DNA from: Bryobacterales bacterium
GTDB lineage: Bacteria > Acidobacteriota > Terriglobia > Bryobacterales > Bryobacteraceae
DNA length: 42,256 nt
Reading direction: 5' to 3'
Assembly (NCBI GenBank): GCA_003135055.1
Contig: PLDF01000269.1
Coordinates: forward strand, 1-42,256
In this document: positions 1-9,905 of the stretch, in pieces
Position numbering within the stretch: the first letter of the stretch is position 1
Layout of the letters: every line of letters starts with the position of its first letter
The notes under the pieces: generated by a model
Told to the model about the DNA's origin: nothing
The model's database searches: none
Seen by the model: the letters and a program-made list of their open reading frames with translations, nothing else
Program-made: the position numbers and the translations under genes

Positions 1-94
1 CCAAAACGGGCTAGAACTTCGGCTTAGTTCTTGGCCCGGAAGCGGCCCCAATCCGCCGGCGCTTCCAGCCGACAGGAACAAGAAGGGACGGGGT

Positions 95-115
95 CCGGCA
101 GCTTTCATCTGCCGG
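95..115 (-). terminator. Stem-loop downstream of the caspase gene
   Basis: A perfect 7-bp stem (CCGGCAG / CTGCCGG) with a 7-nt loop lies about 25 nt past the caspase-gene stop on the minus strand. No T-run follows it, so it is not a canonical intrinsic terminator; it could be a 3'-end hairpin. Nothing else is seen in positions 1-139. Confidence 0.3.
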
Positions 116-139
116 TGGCGTGGAAATAAATCTCGATGT

Positions 140-1354
140 CTATATCCCAGCCACAACCGAAACGCCGCGCCACAGCCACGCCAGCGGCGTCGCCGCAATG
201 CCCAGCACCACTGAGCTCTGCCCATCGCTGGCGCTCATGAACGGGTGCTGCTTCCAGCCATTAGCCGCCGCATCCCGAGTCACGCGCTCCCTCACGTATT
301 CGTAGATCTTCTCCACCGGCGCGTCCTTTTGCTCTCTCAGCCCCTGCAGCAGATAGTAAGTGAACAGGCCATGGCCGTACCTGGCGCTCTCAAAGGAACT
401 CTCTTCCGCCTGGCTCGCGCCGATAATCACCCGGCCCGTGCCTTCGCGAATGTGGTCCAGCATCTGCGGCGGCATCGTCGCCGGCACGGTCACCGTCTGA
501 GTTACCGCCCCCTGACTGTGGCAGGTATCGAGTATCACCACCGCCTTGAGCGCCTTCACCCGCGTCCGCACTACGTTGGAAATTTCCACCAGAGGGATCG
601 CGGTTGAGTAGAGTCCGTCGCGCGACTGCACATCGGTGTCGAATGTCACCACGTAACTGGCGCCGGCCTCGTCCTGATCGCGCGCCGTACCGTGGGATGC
701 GATGTAGATCACCGCCAGGTCGTCTTCGGAAGCCTGGCGCGCCAGCCAGTTCAATCCCGCGCGGACGTTTACCGTGGTGGCCTGCTCATCCTCAATCAAC
801 TTAACGTGATCGGCCGGAAACCGTCCGTATACCGGGTCTTTCAATAACGCCGAGACCGCATCGGCATCCTTGCGCGCGTATTGCAGATTGAGGCGCCGGT
901 CTTGAAAACTCGCGATTCCAATTACCAGCGCCCACTTATGCGAGACATCCGGCTTGCGATTGTCGCGTGAGCTATGAGGAACTCCGGCGCCTCCGGAACT
1001 TATGCCGGGCGCTAACTGAACGCCGCGCGCCGGAGTGGCCAAATGGAACGGATCGTCTTCGCTCCGCAAGGCCGCCGAATTGCGCTCGCGCGCCTTGCCC
1101 AGGGAATACTGCGGATTGCCCTGCCCCAGCTTGCGCTCGAAAACGGAGCGGTAATACCACGCGTCGCCATTCTCGTCGCAAGCCTCTTCGGCCTGCTTCA
1201 GCAGCAGCAGACCGTTGGCAAGCTGGTCCCTGACCGGAGCCGCCGAAACCATTTCCAGCGCGCGCACTACCAGGTCTTTCGAAACCGCGCAAGCTTGCTG
1301 CGCATACGCGGGCGCTGCCAGCGCTGCCGCAGCGAGCCACGCCCACCGTCTCAT
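140..1354 (-). CDS. Secreted caspase-family (C14) cysteine protease
   Basis: A 404-residue protein with an N-terminal signal peptide (hydrophobic residues about 4-19, AYAQQ cleavage region), so probably exported. After a linker of about 120 residues the caspase fold begins near residue 140 (WALVIGIASF). The catalytic dyad is visible: His221 in IYIASHGTARD and Cys278 in VVILDTCHSQGAV, both in the contexts known for bacterial metacaspase-like C14 proteases. The last 20 residues are hydrophobic and may be a membrane anchor. The ATG overlaps the stop of the upstream gene by 4 nt (ATGA), so the two are translationally coupled and probably act together. Substrate and activation signal cannot be read from the sequence. 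Family assignment is firm; the role is unknown. Confidence 0.88.
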   Translation of the reverse strand: MRRWAWLAAAALAAPAYAQQACAVSKDLVVRALEMVSAAPVRDQLANGLLLLKQAEEACDENGDAWYYRSVFERKLGQGNPQYSLGKARERNSAALRSEDDPFHLATPARGVQLAPGISSGGAGVPHSSRDNRKPDVSHKWALVIGIASFQDRRLNLQYARKDADAVSALLKDPVYGRFPADHVKLIEDEQATTVNVRAGLNWLARQASEDDLAVIYIASHGTARDQDEAGASYVVTFDTDVQSRDGLYSTAIPLVEISNVVRTRVKALKAVVILDTCHSQGAVTQTVTVPATMPPQMLDHIREGTGRVIIGASQAEESSFESARYGHGLFTYYLLQGLREQKDAPVEKIYEYVRERVTRDAAANGWKQHPFMSASDGQSSVVLGIAATPLAWLWRGVSVVAGI

Positions 1355-2472
1355 TTGCCCGTTGCCTTATCCGGGGCGGCGGGCGCTTTCGAGGCCGCGG
1401 GCGCTTTCGGGGCGGCGGGCGTTTTCGGCGCCGCCGCGGGAGCCAGTTTCCTGTAATGTTCCAGCGCGATTTCGATGCGGTTCACCGGCTCGATGAAGTA
1501 CTTCTCGTGCGGATTGGCCTCGCCGGCTTTGCGGTACTGAATCACGGCCTGCTCGAAGTACTTCTTGGCGGCAGCGGGCGTTTCCGCCTTATATCCCAAC
1601 GCTTCGTCGCCCACGCCGATATTGTACAGGCGGTAGGAATCGTCTTCGGCATTCGGCAGCGGCTGCATGGTCTCGAACGCTTCCACGTACTTCGTCCACT
1701 GGCCAGCCTCCGCATACCGGTTGTTCTCGTCGAATGCCGACCCGCGCGCCAGATAAGCTTCCACGCGCTCATTGGTATTCACCAAACGGGCCGCAACCCG
1801 CTCCGTCATGCGGTTCACCAGGATCTCAACCACGTCTTCAAACGTTTGCGGATCTTCGGACTCGGCTTCCTGCTGGCGTTTTCTTCCAGGCACCGGTATC
1901 TTGCTAATGATCTTCTTGGTCGCCGAAACCGCGGCCACCACGTTATTGAACTCATGCTCGTATTTGACGTCGATCGACTCCGCATCCACGGTAGCGCCGG
2001 CCCGTGTCCTGGCTTGATAGGATGCCGTCAGACCGCCGTTCACCTTGACTCCGGTCTGCTGCTGCTGTCCCCTCGTCTTACCGGTGAAGGAGGTGGAGTA
2101 TTGGGGCTTGGCGATGGCGTTGCAATTGAGCACGCGGACGGAGATGACGTTATCGGGCTTGCCGGGTTCGAGCTGAAGCTGGCTGTTGTAGCGGATGAGC
2201 GCGGTTTCCACGGTGGATTGCAGCTTATCCGCCGCCAATTTCTGGCAGGTGTCCGCGGGCCGCGAGGCGGTCGCTTTTACGCTGAACGAATTGCCCCGCA
2301 AGGCGACCGCGGCGGGAAGCTTTCGGTCGAGCACAATGGTGGTCTTAGTTCCCAACTTCCCGCTGAATCCCTGTCCTGGGAGGGTCGCCGGCCAACTGGC
2401 CGCCAGCGCGATCACCATCAGCCCACGCCCCGTTTGCCGCCTCACTTGACGCCTCACTTGACCCCCGCGCAC
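1351..2472 (-). CDS. Secreted protein with TPR-like C-terminal half, partner of the caspase gene
   Basis: A 373-residue protein with a basic n-region and hydrophobic stretch (about residues 19-33), consistent with export. The assumed GTG start is followed by a 12-nt tandem repeat encoding QVRR twice; an ATG at 2418 is an alternative start. The middle part is soluble with no motif I recognise. Residues about 235-340 look alpha-helical and TPR-like (YNIGVGDEALGY, AKKYFEQAVIQYRKAGE). The tail (about 340-373) is a low-complexity Ala/Pro/Lys array, PAAPKAPAASKAPAAPDK, encoded by imperfect repeats at about 1363-1440. It sits first in a two-gene unit, its stop overlapping the caspase start. The architecture resembles periplasmic CsgG/TPR-type scaffold proteins, but that likeness is only an impression. 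Confidence 0.7.
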   Translation of the reverse strand: MRGGQVRRQVRRQTGRGLMVIALAASWPATLPGQGFSGKLGTKTTIVLDRKLPAAVALRGNSFSVKATASRPADTCQKLAADKLQSTVETALIRYNSQLQLEPGKPDNVISVRVLNCNAIAKPQYSTSFTGKTRGQQQQTGVKVNGGLTASYQARTRAGATVDAESIDVKYEHEFNNVVAAVSATKKIISKIPVPGRKRQQEAESEDPQTFEDVVEILVNRMTERVAARLVNTNERVEAYLARGSAFDENNRYAEAGQWTKYVEAFETMQPLPNAEDDSYRLYNIGVGDEALGYKAETPAAAKKYFEQAVIQYRKAGEANPHEKYFIEPVNRIEIALEHYRKLAPAAAPKTPAAPKAPAASKAPAAPDKATGK

Positions 2473-2592
2473 TCCCCCGCGTGCATTTCGACATTTCGAC
2501 GTTTCGTCTTACCGGCAGAACAGCGTCGCCGATATTGGCACTTAATTAACGCAGCCCACGGGAGACATCTTCGAACGTAATCAAAGCTACCT

Positions 2593-3012
2593 TCAGCTCT
2601 TTCCAGCCTGATAGCCTCGAAACAACAGCTCTTCGAGAGCCATCCTCCGCACCTGCCACAAGTCGCGCTCCTTCTCATTAACATTCAGCCGGCACTCGCC
2701 CTCGTCATTAAAGGTCAGGGTCACCTCAAACATCTTGTTGCCGTTATCACCCCGCACTAAAATCGCATGTTCGCAAAGGCTGAATATTACCGACCTGTGT
2801 CCATCCTTAGCTTCTAGAAGAACCGAAAAGTCGTCGCCATTCGCTGCCACAGAGAACTCATAAGGAGAATTATGGGGGCGCAGGGCGTTGCGAATCTTAA
2901 CGTCCTCTTCAACTTGTAATCTGAGCGCATTGAATACGCTCGGTAGAGAGCATAAGGAACGCTTAGTTACCCAGTCGAACTTCGACGTATCCTTCTCTAC
3001 TTTGTCGTTCAT
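2593..3012 (-). CDS. Hypothetical protein, 139 aa
   Basis: The start at 3012 (MNDKVEKDTSK) was chosen because the residues encoded further upstream are Arg/Pro-rich and look non-coding, whereas from here the protein is balanced in charge and has regular secondary-structure patterning. The middle (residues about 50-110) looks beta-rich with alternating hydrophobics; the end is helical (RRMALEELLFRGYQ). No signal peptide or membrane segment is seen. Family not recognised. It is isolated, 120 nt past the start of the caspase-operon gene and on the same strand. Confidence 0.55.
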   Translation of the reverse strand: MNDKVEKDTSKFDWVTKRSLCSLPSVFNALRLQVEEDVKIRNALRPHNSPYEFSVAANGDDFSVLLEAKDGHRSVIFSLCEHAILVRGDNGNKMFEVTLTFNDEGECRLNVNEKERDLWQVRRMALEELLFRGYQAGKS

Positions 3013-3615
3013 GGTTCCAAAATGCCGCCCGCTCTCGAAAAACAAACGGCACGGCTCCCCTTGCAAGGCGGGAAAAAAGACCGCCCCCGCGCCGCTTCCT
3101 TGGATTATAGCGTGTAAGGCGCCGTGCGAAGGCTCGGGCCGCCTCGCGGGGCCTTCCGGATTGCCCAAGACTGCTACTTGAGGTGAGCGACTTCGCGGCG
3201 ATCTGGTTGCGGGTGTGGAGAAAGGTGCACCGGCAAGCTGGTACGCCGTCCGACACCCGACGCGATCCAAATCAAGTGCGGCCGCCTTCCGCAAGGCGCG
3301 CATCTCTACCGATATTGCCGGATATCGTGGCGCTATTCGTTGGGCGTTAGGATCGGGACCTGTCTCCGAGTTGGCTACCAGCCGCCCGGAATGACAGGGT
3401 CAAAATGCCCCCTTCTCGGAAGACCTGTGCGGACGAAGCCGAAGAAGGCCCTTACCATGCCCTTGTCGATTGGCGGACGCTCGCCCGCCGAAGTTCGCCG
3501 CCCATCTTCACCCGGACATCGCGTGTTACCGGCATGCCTGGACGCCCGGACCGGCCCACTGCCGGTCTTGCCGCCGGTTCTTTACCAGGCCCGCCGCGTG
3601 TTTCATTCAAGGAGT
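3013..3615. other. Intergenic region without a convincing gene
   Basis: About 600 bp with only short, Arg/Pro-rich open frames. Near 3560-3582 there is one degenerate arm of the GCCGGCGG-TCTTG-CCGCCGG palindrome family seen complete at 14737 and 23677. The vapBC promoter should lie in the last 100 bp, but no clear -35/-10 pair could be picked. Confidence 0.5.
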
Positions 3616-3825
3616 ATGAGTAATACAATCACGGTTCGGTTGCCGGACGATCTGGCGCAATGGCTTAACCAAACCGCGCGCAAGACCGGCGTGCCTAAGG
3701 GCCGTATCGTTCGCGAGGAACTTGAGCGGGCGAAGAACTCCGCGGAGCCCGGGTTCCTTCGTTGGGCGGGCGCCGTAGACGGCCCATCTGGTCTATCTCA
3801 ACGCAAGGGCTTCTCGCGCGTGTGA
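3616..3825 (+). CDS. vapB: Ribbon-helix-helix antitoxin (VapB-like)
   Basis: A 69-residue protein opening with an RHH beta-strand and helix pattern (TITVRLPDDLAQWLNQTARKTG, then PKGRIVREELERAK), typical of CopG/RHH antitoxins that bind their own operator as dimers and neutralise the partner toxin through the C-terminal tail. An AAGGAG sits just before the ATG, closer than usual (1 nt). The TGA stop overlaps the GTG start of the PIN toxin (GTGA, 4 nt), the usual coupling of type II toxin-antitoxin pairs. Autoregulation is expected from the family but no operator was identified. Confidence 0.82.
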   Translation: MSNTITVRLPDDLAQWLNQTARKTGVPKGRIVREELERAKNSAEPGFLRWAGAVDGPSGLSQRKGFSRV

Positions 3826-4229
3826 GAGCGATCGCGGACACGGGTTTTCTGGTTGCATTCGGCAACCGGCGCGATCGTTACCATCAATGGGCTGTCGAAC
3901 TCGCGGAAAGGGTCACCGAACCGCTTCTGACTTGCGAGGCGGTGCTGGCCGAGACGGCGTTTCATCTTGGAAGCAGCGCTCTAACGATGGCGTTCGTGGC
4001 CGATGGATTGGTCAAGTCCGCATTCGTAGCCGGCGATCACATTCCCCGCCTGGCGGAACTAGCGGCGCGCTACGCGGATCGCAAGCCGGATTTTGCGGAT
4101 CTTTGTTTGATCCGGCTGAGCGAGCTGCACCCTCGCCATCCGGTGATCACTACCGACCTGGCCGATTTTCGAGCGTACCGCCGCGGCCGGCAGGAAGCGA
4201 TCACTCTCATCCATCCGCCGGAACCGTAG
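3822..4229 (+). CDS. vapC: PIN-domain ribonuclease toxin (VapC-like)
   Basis: A 135-residue PIN-domain protein using a GTG start that overlaps the antitoxin stop. The acidic metal-binding residues are present: Asp6 (IADTGFLVA), Glu39/Glu44 (CEAVLAETAF), Asp90/Asp93 (RKPDFADL) and Asp112 (TTDLADF), so the nuclease site looks intact. VapC toxins cleave structured RNA such as tRNA or the 23S sarcin-ricin loop; the target here is unknown. An upstream in-frame ATG at 3762 exists but would add 20 Arg-rich residues and overlap the antitoxin heavily, so the coupled GTG is preferred. The last codons are part of a 25-bp sequence repeated 300 bp downstream. Confidence 0.85.
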   Translation: MRAIADTGFLVAFGNRRDRYHQWAVELAERVTEPLLTCEAVLAETAFHLGSSALTMAFVADGLVKSAFVAGDHIPRLAELAARYADRKPDFADLCLIRLSELHPRHPVITTDLADFRAYRRGRQEAITLIHPPEP

Positions 4230-4533
4230 CCGCAGATTTCCGGACCTCGCTTGCGTGCCCGTCTATTTGCTGACACCGGGCCATCCAGCGGAATTGTCCG
4301 GTGACCGGCTCCCAGGAGCGCGTCTCCGGCCCGCATCTCCTGAATCGCCAGTTCCGACATGTACAAATCGAATTCAGACCGGCGCCGATTCCCACCGATC
4401 GCAGGTGATTTCCTGGTGGGCCGCCCCCAGCAGATCGCGGCTTGGCCTTCCGGCCGGATAGCCCGGAACCGTCGTTTCCAGGCATAGCCTGGCTTTCATC
4501 GAATCCGGATCCATCCGCCCGAACCGTAGCCGC
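4209..4533. repeat. 25-bp direct repeat, copies exactly 300 bp apart
   Basis: Positions 4209-4233 and 4509-4533 share a 25-bp sequence with one mismatch (G at 4220, C at 4520); the core is GAACCGTAGCCGC. The first copy contains the end of vapC, including its TAG stop. The second lies just outside the decayed PIN gene on the opposite strand. The 275 bp between them hold that pseudogene, as if the segment had been inserted or duplicated with the vapC 3' end. Confidence 0.8.
4280..4499 (-). pseudogene. Decayed PIN-domain toxin gene
   Basis: From the ATG at 4499 the frame reads MKARLCLETTVPGYPAGRPS followed by RDLLGAAHQEITCDRW, the N-terminal signature of a second PIN-toxin subfamily (strand with acidic residue, ETTVPSY-like, then RDL..AAHQ.T..WW). 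The frame closes at a TGA near 4374. Shifting by one base recovers FDLYMSELAIQEMRAGDALL, the next conserved block of the same subfamily. After that the similarity fades with no active-site C-terminal half. So the gene has a frameshift near 4375-4385 and a lost 3' half. Family recognition is from memory. Confidence 0.6.
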
Positions 4534-4542
4534 GAGGCTCGG

Positions 4543-6625
<2,083 letters not shown>

Positions 6626-6650
6626 CCGTGGGGTGGGCCATGGCCTGCCC

Positions 6651-6950
6651 ATGGGAACCGCGAATCGATTTTTGGAAGCTGGGCTGCTTCTCAGGCGGCT
6701 GTAGCAAGGGCAAGGATTGAGTCTGCCCCATTCGCGCCCAATGCCCGTAGCCGGTCGTCAGTGCCACGAGCTACGAATCGGCGATCATGACCAAACGTGG
6801 CGAATCGTTTACCACGTCGCGCGGGATGCGGTCGTGATTCTCGAAGTCTTCAGCAAGAAGACCCCGACTACACCGGTTCAGATCGTAAAAGTCTGCCAAA
6901 AACGCCTGGCGGCCTACTTGCGAGCGATTTCGGATAAGGAGCACACATGA
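6651..6950 (+). pseudogene. higB: Damaged HigB/Gp49-type (RelE-superfamily) toxin
   Basis: The frame reads a family-like helix, FLEAGLLLRRL, then a TAG at 6702-6704, then QGQGLSLPHSRPMP and the rest of a Gp49-like HigB toxin (CHELRI, WRIVYHV, VVILEVFSKKT). Both sides of the stop match what the family shows continuously, so the TAG looks like a point mutation, probably from CAG. About 20 N-terminal residues usual for the family are also missing. A TTG at 6717 could give a 77-residue truncated product, so some expression is possible. Its stop overlaps the higA ATG (ATGA). HigB toxins are ribosome-dependent mRNA interferases encoded upstream of their antitoxin. Confidence 0.65.
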
Positions 6951-7280
6951 AGCGTGTCAAGAAGCAACGTTTGGAACGTGCCGGCTGGGTGGTTGGCGAC
7001 AGCGCCCAGTTCCTGCACCTGAGCGTGGAAGAGAATCGCTTTTATCGAATTGAAACTGGCGCTCGCCACCGGAATCCGCAAACTTCGCGAACGAAGGGGA
7101 TCGACGCAGGCCGGGTTGGCGCATCGGCTGGGATCGAGTCGGTCGCGCGCCGCCAAGATGGAAGCAGCCGACCGCTCGGTGTCGCTCGACTTGATCATGC
7201 AGTCGCTCCTCACAATCGGAGCCACCGCCACCGAAATTGCTAAGTGGATCAAACGTGCGGAAACCACGCGAGCTGCCTAG
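6947..7280 (+). pseudogene. higA: Frameshifted HigA-like XRE antitoxin
   Basis: The first frame, from ATG 6947 with a good AAGGAG six bases upstream, encodes about 32 residues (MKRVKKQRLERAGW, then SVEENRF). The second frame, from about 7044, continues IELKLALATGIRKLRERRG and QAGLAHRLGSSRSRAAKMEA, a helix-turn-helix of the XRE/HigA type. The two join seamlessly if one T is removed from the TTTT run at 7040-7043, so this is a single-base frameshift (natural, or a sequencing error). A TTG at 7050 could allow the C-terminal HTH part to be made alone. It directly follows the damaged higB. Confidence 0.68.
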
Positions 7281-7315
7281 CAGCTAGCCACACATACCCC
7301 TGCGTATGAAGACGA

Positions 7316-7537
7316 ATGCAGGACACGTATAAACAAATGGCACAGCGACCTGGAGAAAATAGACGGGCCTCTCTATCCGTAATGAAGCAGGCGATCGATG
7401 CGGAGCTAGCGCTTGCAGAGCTCAAAACCAAAGTGCGCCAAGCAGACCACGCGCGCGTGCTGACATGGTTTGCGCCCATCCTTCCGTTCTTAGGTGCTGT
7501 CATCGGGGCTCTCATCGGTGGCATATTCAGACCTTAG
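7316..7537 (+). CDS. Small single-pass membrane protein, hypothetical
   Basis: A 73-residue frame: a charged helical N-terminal half with coiled-coil character (KQAIDAELALAELKTKVRQ) followed by one transmembrane segment at residues about 49-70 (WFAPILPFLGAVIGALIGGIF). That layout is common in small tail-anchored proteins. There is no recognised family and no strong ribosome-binding site, so it is only a moderate-confidence gene. It follows the broken higBA by about 35 bp. Confidence 0.45.
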   Translation: MQDTYKQMAQRPGENRRASLSVMKQAIDAELALAELKTKVRQADHARVLTWFAPILPFLGAVIGALIGGIFRP

Positions 7538-7917
7538 GGGGAAAACAACATGGACACTCTCCCGGACTTTGCTTGCGCGTGCTAGGCAACATCGTGCGGT
7601 CCCAGGCCGGATGAACGTGTGCGAAAGGCCGTCAGGGGGCGCCTTTCAGCTCTGAAGCAGACTGCTCTCGCGTGGACCTTATCACCCACGCTATGATACG
7701 GCCGCCTCGAACATTTGTCCAGATTATTGTCTGACGCCGCCTTAGCGGCAAAGGATCGGCGGAAACGAGAGCGGCGTGCTCCGCGCAGAGTTCGAGTCCG
7801 GACTGGGGTGTCATCGCGCGGTCGAACCGGCAAGTTCAAGAATCAATAGGGCGGACCCAGCAAATAGCGAAATTAAGCTGGCTCCCCCGGTAGACCCGAA
7901 CCTGCCCTTGTCACCGG
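7538..7917. other. Intergenic region, nothing recognised
   Basis: 380 bp containing only short Arg-rich frames on both strands. A TTCGAGT motif near 7796 suggested a tRNA T-loop, but the flanking bases do not pair. It lies downstream of the hopanoid operon's last gene and may contain that operon's end, but no hairpin with a T-run was found. Confidence 0.4.
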
Positions 7918-9027
7918 TCACGTTCCCGCCGGAACCTCCGTCACGCCTAACTGCGCCGCCGTCTCGCACAACTCCTTCCAATTGCCTTCATCCACCGGAA
8001 TGCCGTGGCGCAGCCGCTCCGCTTCGGTGCGCCATTCCGGGTCGCCCGCCACCAGCACTTCGCTGTAACCCTGCGCGGCAGGCGTCGACTTCATAATGCC
8101 TACCAGCTTCTCCATCCGCGCGGTGAACTCAGCCACGGGCATGAAGCGCGCGATGTCGATCGCGAGGAATGTCTGGCTGGTGCGCGAAGGGCGTCCGGCC
8201 ACGCGAATGCCGCCCACTTCGTTCGCCATGGCGCTGCCGGCCAGCACTGCGCACAGAATCTCTACCATCATGCCGAGACCGCTGCCTTTGTAGCCCCCGA
8301 GCGGCATCAGCAGACCCTTCGCCGCGGCGCTGGCGCTGGTGGTGGGCACGCCGTCGGAATCGAGCGCCCATCCCGCGGGAATCTCTTCCTGACCGTTGAT
8401 CACCGCTTTGAAGATGCGGTTCGCGGCCACCGTGGTCGTGGCCATGTCCAGCAGCCACGGGCCGGGAACCGCCATGCAGATCGGGTTGGTGCCGATGCGC
8501 CCCTGCTTGCCCTGCCATGGCGGGACCAGCGGCGAGGCGTTGCAGAATACGATGCCGATCATGCTGCCAGCCGCGCCGCTCGTGCCATCGGTCATTGCGC
8601 CGCTTGCAGACAGCGCAGGGCATGGCCCCGCGCCACTGTCGCGGATCTTTTGCGCCCACCACGCGGCCGCGCCGAAGTGGTTCGAATTTCGCGCCACCAC
8701 CATGCCGAGGCCGTTCGATTGCGCCAGGCGGATGGCGTGGCCGCAACACTGTTCGGAGATCCACTGGCCGATGCCGTTCTCGCCGTCGAACAACATGCAG
8801 GCGCCGGATTCGGAGAGCACGCGGCCATCGGCGCCGGGGTCGATCTCTCCCGACCGCAGCTTATCGATGTAGCGAGGGACCAGCAGCACGCCGTGCGAAT
8901 CCACGCCTCGCAGGTTCGAGCCAACCAGCGAGGCGGCCGCGATGGAAGCTTTGTGAGGCGGCGCGCCTCCGGCCTTGAGTATGGCTTCGACGAAGCGCGT
9001 CAATTCCGCGGCCGCAATGAGAGGCAT
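7918..9027 (-). CDS. Malate/L-lactate dehydrogenase family (Ldh2) oxidoreductase
   Basis: A 369-residue member of the Ldh2 fold (malate, ureidoglycolate and sulfolactate dehydrogenases), NAD(P)-dependent and unrelated to classical LDH. Family landmarks are LRGVDSHGVLLVPRYIDKL (residues about 39-57), ARNSNHFGAAAWW, the nucleotide-binding GRIGTNPICMAVPG, LLDMATTTVA and the LMPLGGYKGSGLGMMVEIL block near residue 255. It is the last gene of the hopanoid operon, 5 nt after hpnD, so very likely co-transcribed. The substrate cannot be predicted; position suggests but does not prove a link to hopanoid metabolism. The start at 9027 was chosen by family length and the short gap to hpnD. Confidence 0.85.
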   Translation of the reverse strand: MPLIAAAELTRFVEAILKAGGAPPHKASIAAASLVGSNLRGVDSHGVLLVPRYIDKLRSGEIDPGADGRVLSESGACMLFDGENGIGQWISEQCCGHAIRLAQSNGLGMVVARNSNHFGAAAWWAQKIRDSGAGPCPALSASGAMTDGTSGAAGSMIGIVFCNASPLVPPWQGKQGRIGTNPICMAVPGPWLLDMATTTVAANRIFKAVINGQEEIPAGWALDSDGVPTTSASAAAKGLLMPLGGYKGSGLGMMVEILCAVLAGSAMANEVGGIRVAGRPSRTSQTFLAIDIARFMPVAEFTARMEKLVGIMKSTPAAQGYSEVLVAGDPEWRTEAERLRHGIPVDEGNWKELCETAAQLGVTEVPAGT

Positions 9028-9032
9028 TGATC

Positions 9033-9905
9033 TTAAGTTACCAGCGCCCGCACCACAATCCACGATTTCTCGAGCGCGGATAATCGCACGCGGCGCCGGA
9101 ATACGTCGTAATTGCTGCGCTCGATGCGTTCCAGCAGGCTGGAATAAATCGTGACCAGCGCCCACAGCGAGGGCCGGCTGCGCGGATGAATCAGATCGAG
9201 CAGCGGCTGCGATTCATTGAAGTAAGCACGCGCCCTCGCGCTTTCAAAGCGCATCATTCGCAGGAACGCATCGTTGCGATTGCCCGTGCGCAGATCGTCC
9301 TCGGACACTCCGAACCTACGCAAATCTTCGGCGGGAAGATAGACCCGGCCAAGCGCTGCATCCTCGCGAATATCGCGCAGGATATTGGTCAACTGGAAAG
9401 CCACGCCGCACTTTTCGGCCAAGGGCAGCGCGCTGCGCGTATCGAAACCGAAGACGTGAACCACGGTCAGCCCCACCACCGACGCCACCTGGTAGCAGTA
9501 GCGGTACAACTCGTCGAAGGTCCGGAAGCGGCGCGGATCGAGATCGGAAAGTACGCCGTCGATCATGGCGTGGAAGTATTCATGCGGTATCCCGAAGCGG
9601 CGCACGGTGTGATGGAACGCCGGCCACAAGGGGTGCCCGCTGAAGCGGCCTTCGAGGGCATCTTCCATCTCCGCGCGCCAGCGGTCGATGGCGGCACGCC
9701 TGGCGCCTGGGCTGGCTTCCGGGTTGACCTCGGGGTCGTCGCTCAGGTCGTCGCAATAGCGCATGAAGGCGTAGATGGCGCACATGGCCTTGCGCTGCTG
9801 TTTGGAAAGAAGCAGGAACGAATAGTAGAAATTCTTGGCCCGGCTGCGCGCCACCTTCATGCAGTATTCGTACGACTGGGCGCAAGATTGCTGTTCGCGC
9901 TCCAT
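9033..9905 (-). CDS. hpnD: Presqualene diphosphate synthase HpnD
   Basis: A 290-residue trans-isoprenyl diphosphate synthase of the squalene/phytoene synthase family. The first aspartate motif is DDLSDD at residues 52-57 and the second is NILRDIRED with Asp178 and Asp182; YAFMRYCDDL and GVAFQLTNILRD are the usual contexts. HpnD condenses two farnesyl diphosphates to presqualene diphosphate, the first step of the HpnCDE route to squalene. Its ATG follows the hpnC stop directly (TAAATG). A phytoene synthase is the main alternative, but adjacency to hpnC, shc, hpnH and hpnG makes HpnD much the better call. Confidence 0.92.
   Translation of the reverse strand: MEREQQSCAQSYEYCMKVARSRAKNFYYSFLLLSKQQRKAMCAIYAFMRYCDDLSDDPEVNPEASPGARRAAIDRWRAEMEDALEGRFSGHPLWPAFHHTVRRFGIPHEYFHAMIDGVLSDLDPRRFRTFDELYRYCYQVASVVGLTVVHVFGFDTRSALPLAEKCGVAFQLTNILRDIREDAALGRVYLPAEDLRRFGVSEDDLRTGNRNDAFLRMMRFESARARAYFNESQPLLDLIHPRSRPSLWALVTIYSSLLERIERSNYDVFRRRVRLSALEKSWIVVRALVT

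Noticed and set aside
2454..2684. Small minus-strand frame between the TPR-like gene and the hypothetical gene
   Set aside because: It overlaps both neighbours in another frame and is Arg/Cys-rich without a start signal.
7745..7810. Possible tRNA T-arm (TTCGAGT near 7796)
   Set aside because: The flanking five-base stems do not pair and no D or anticodon arm fits on either strand.
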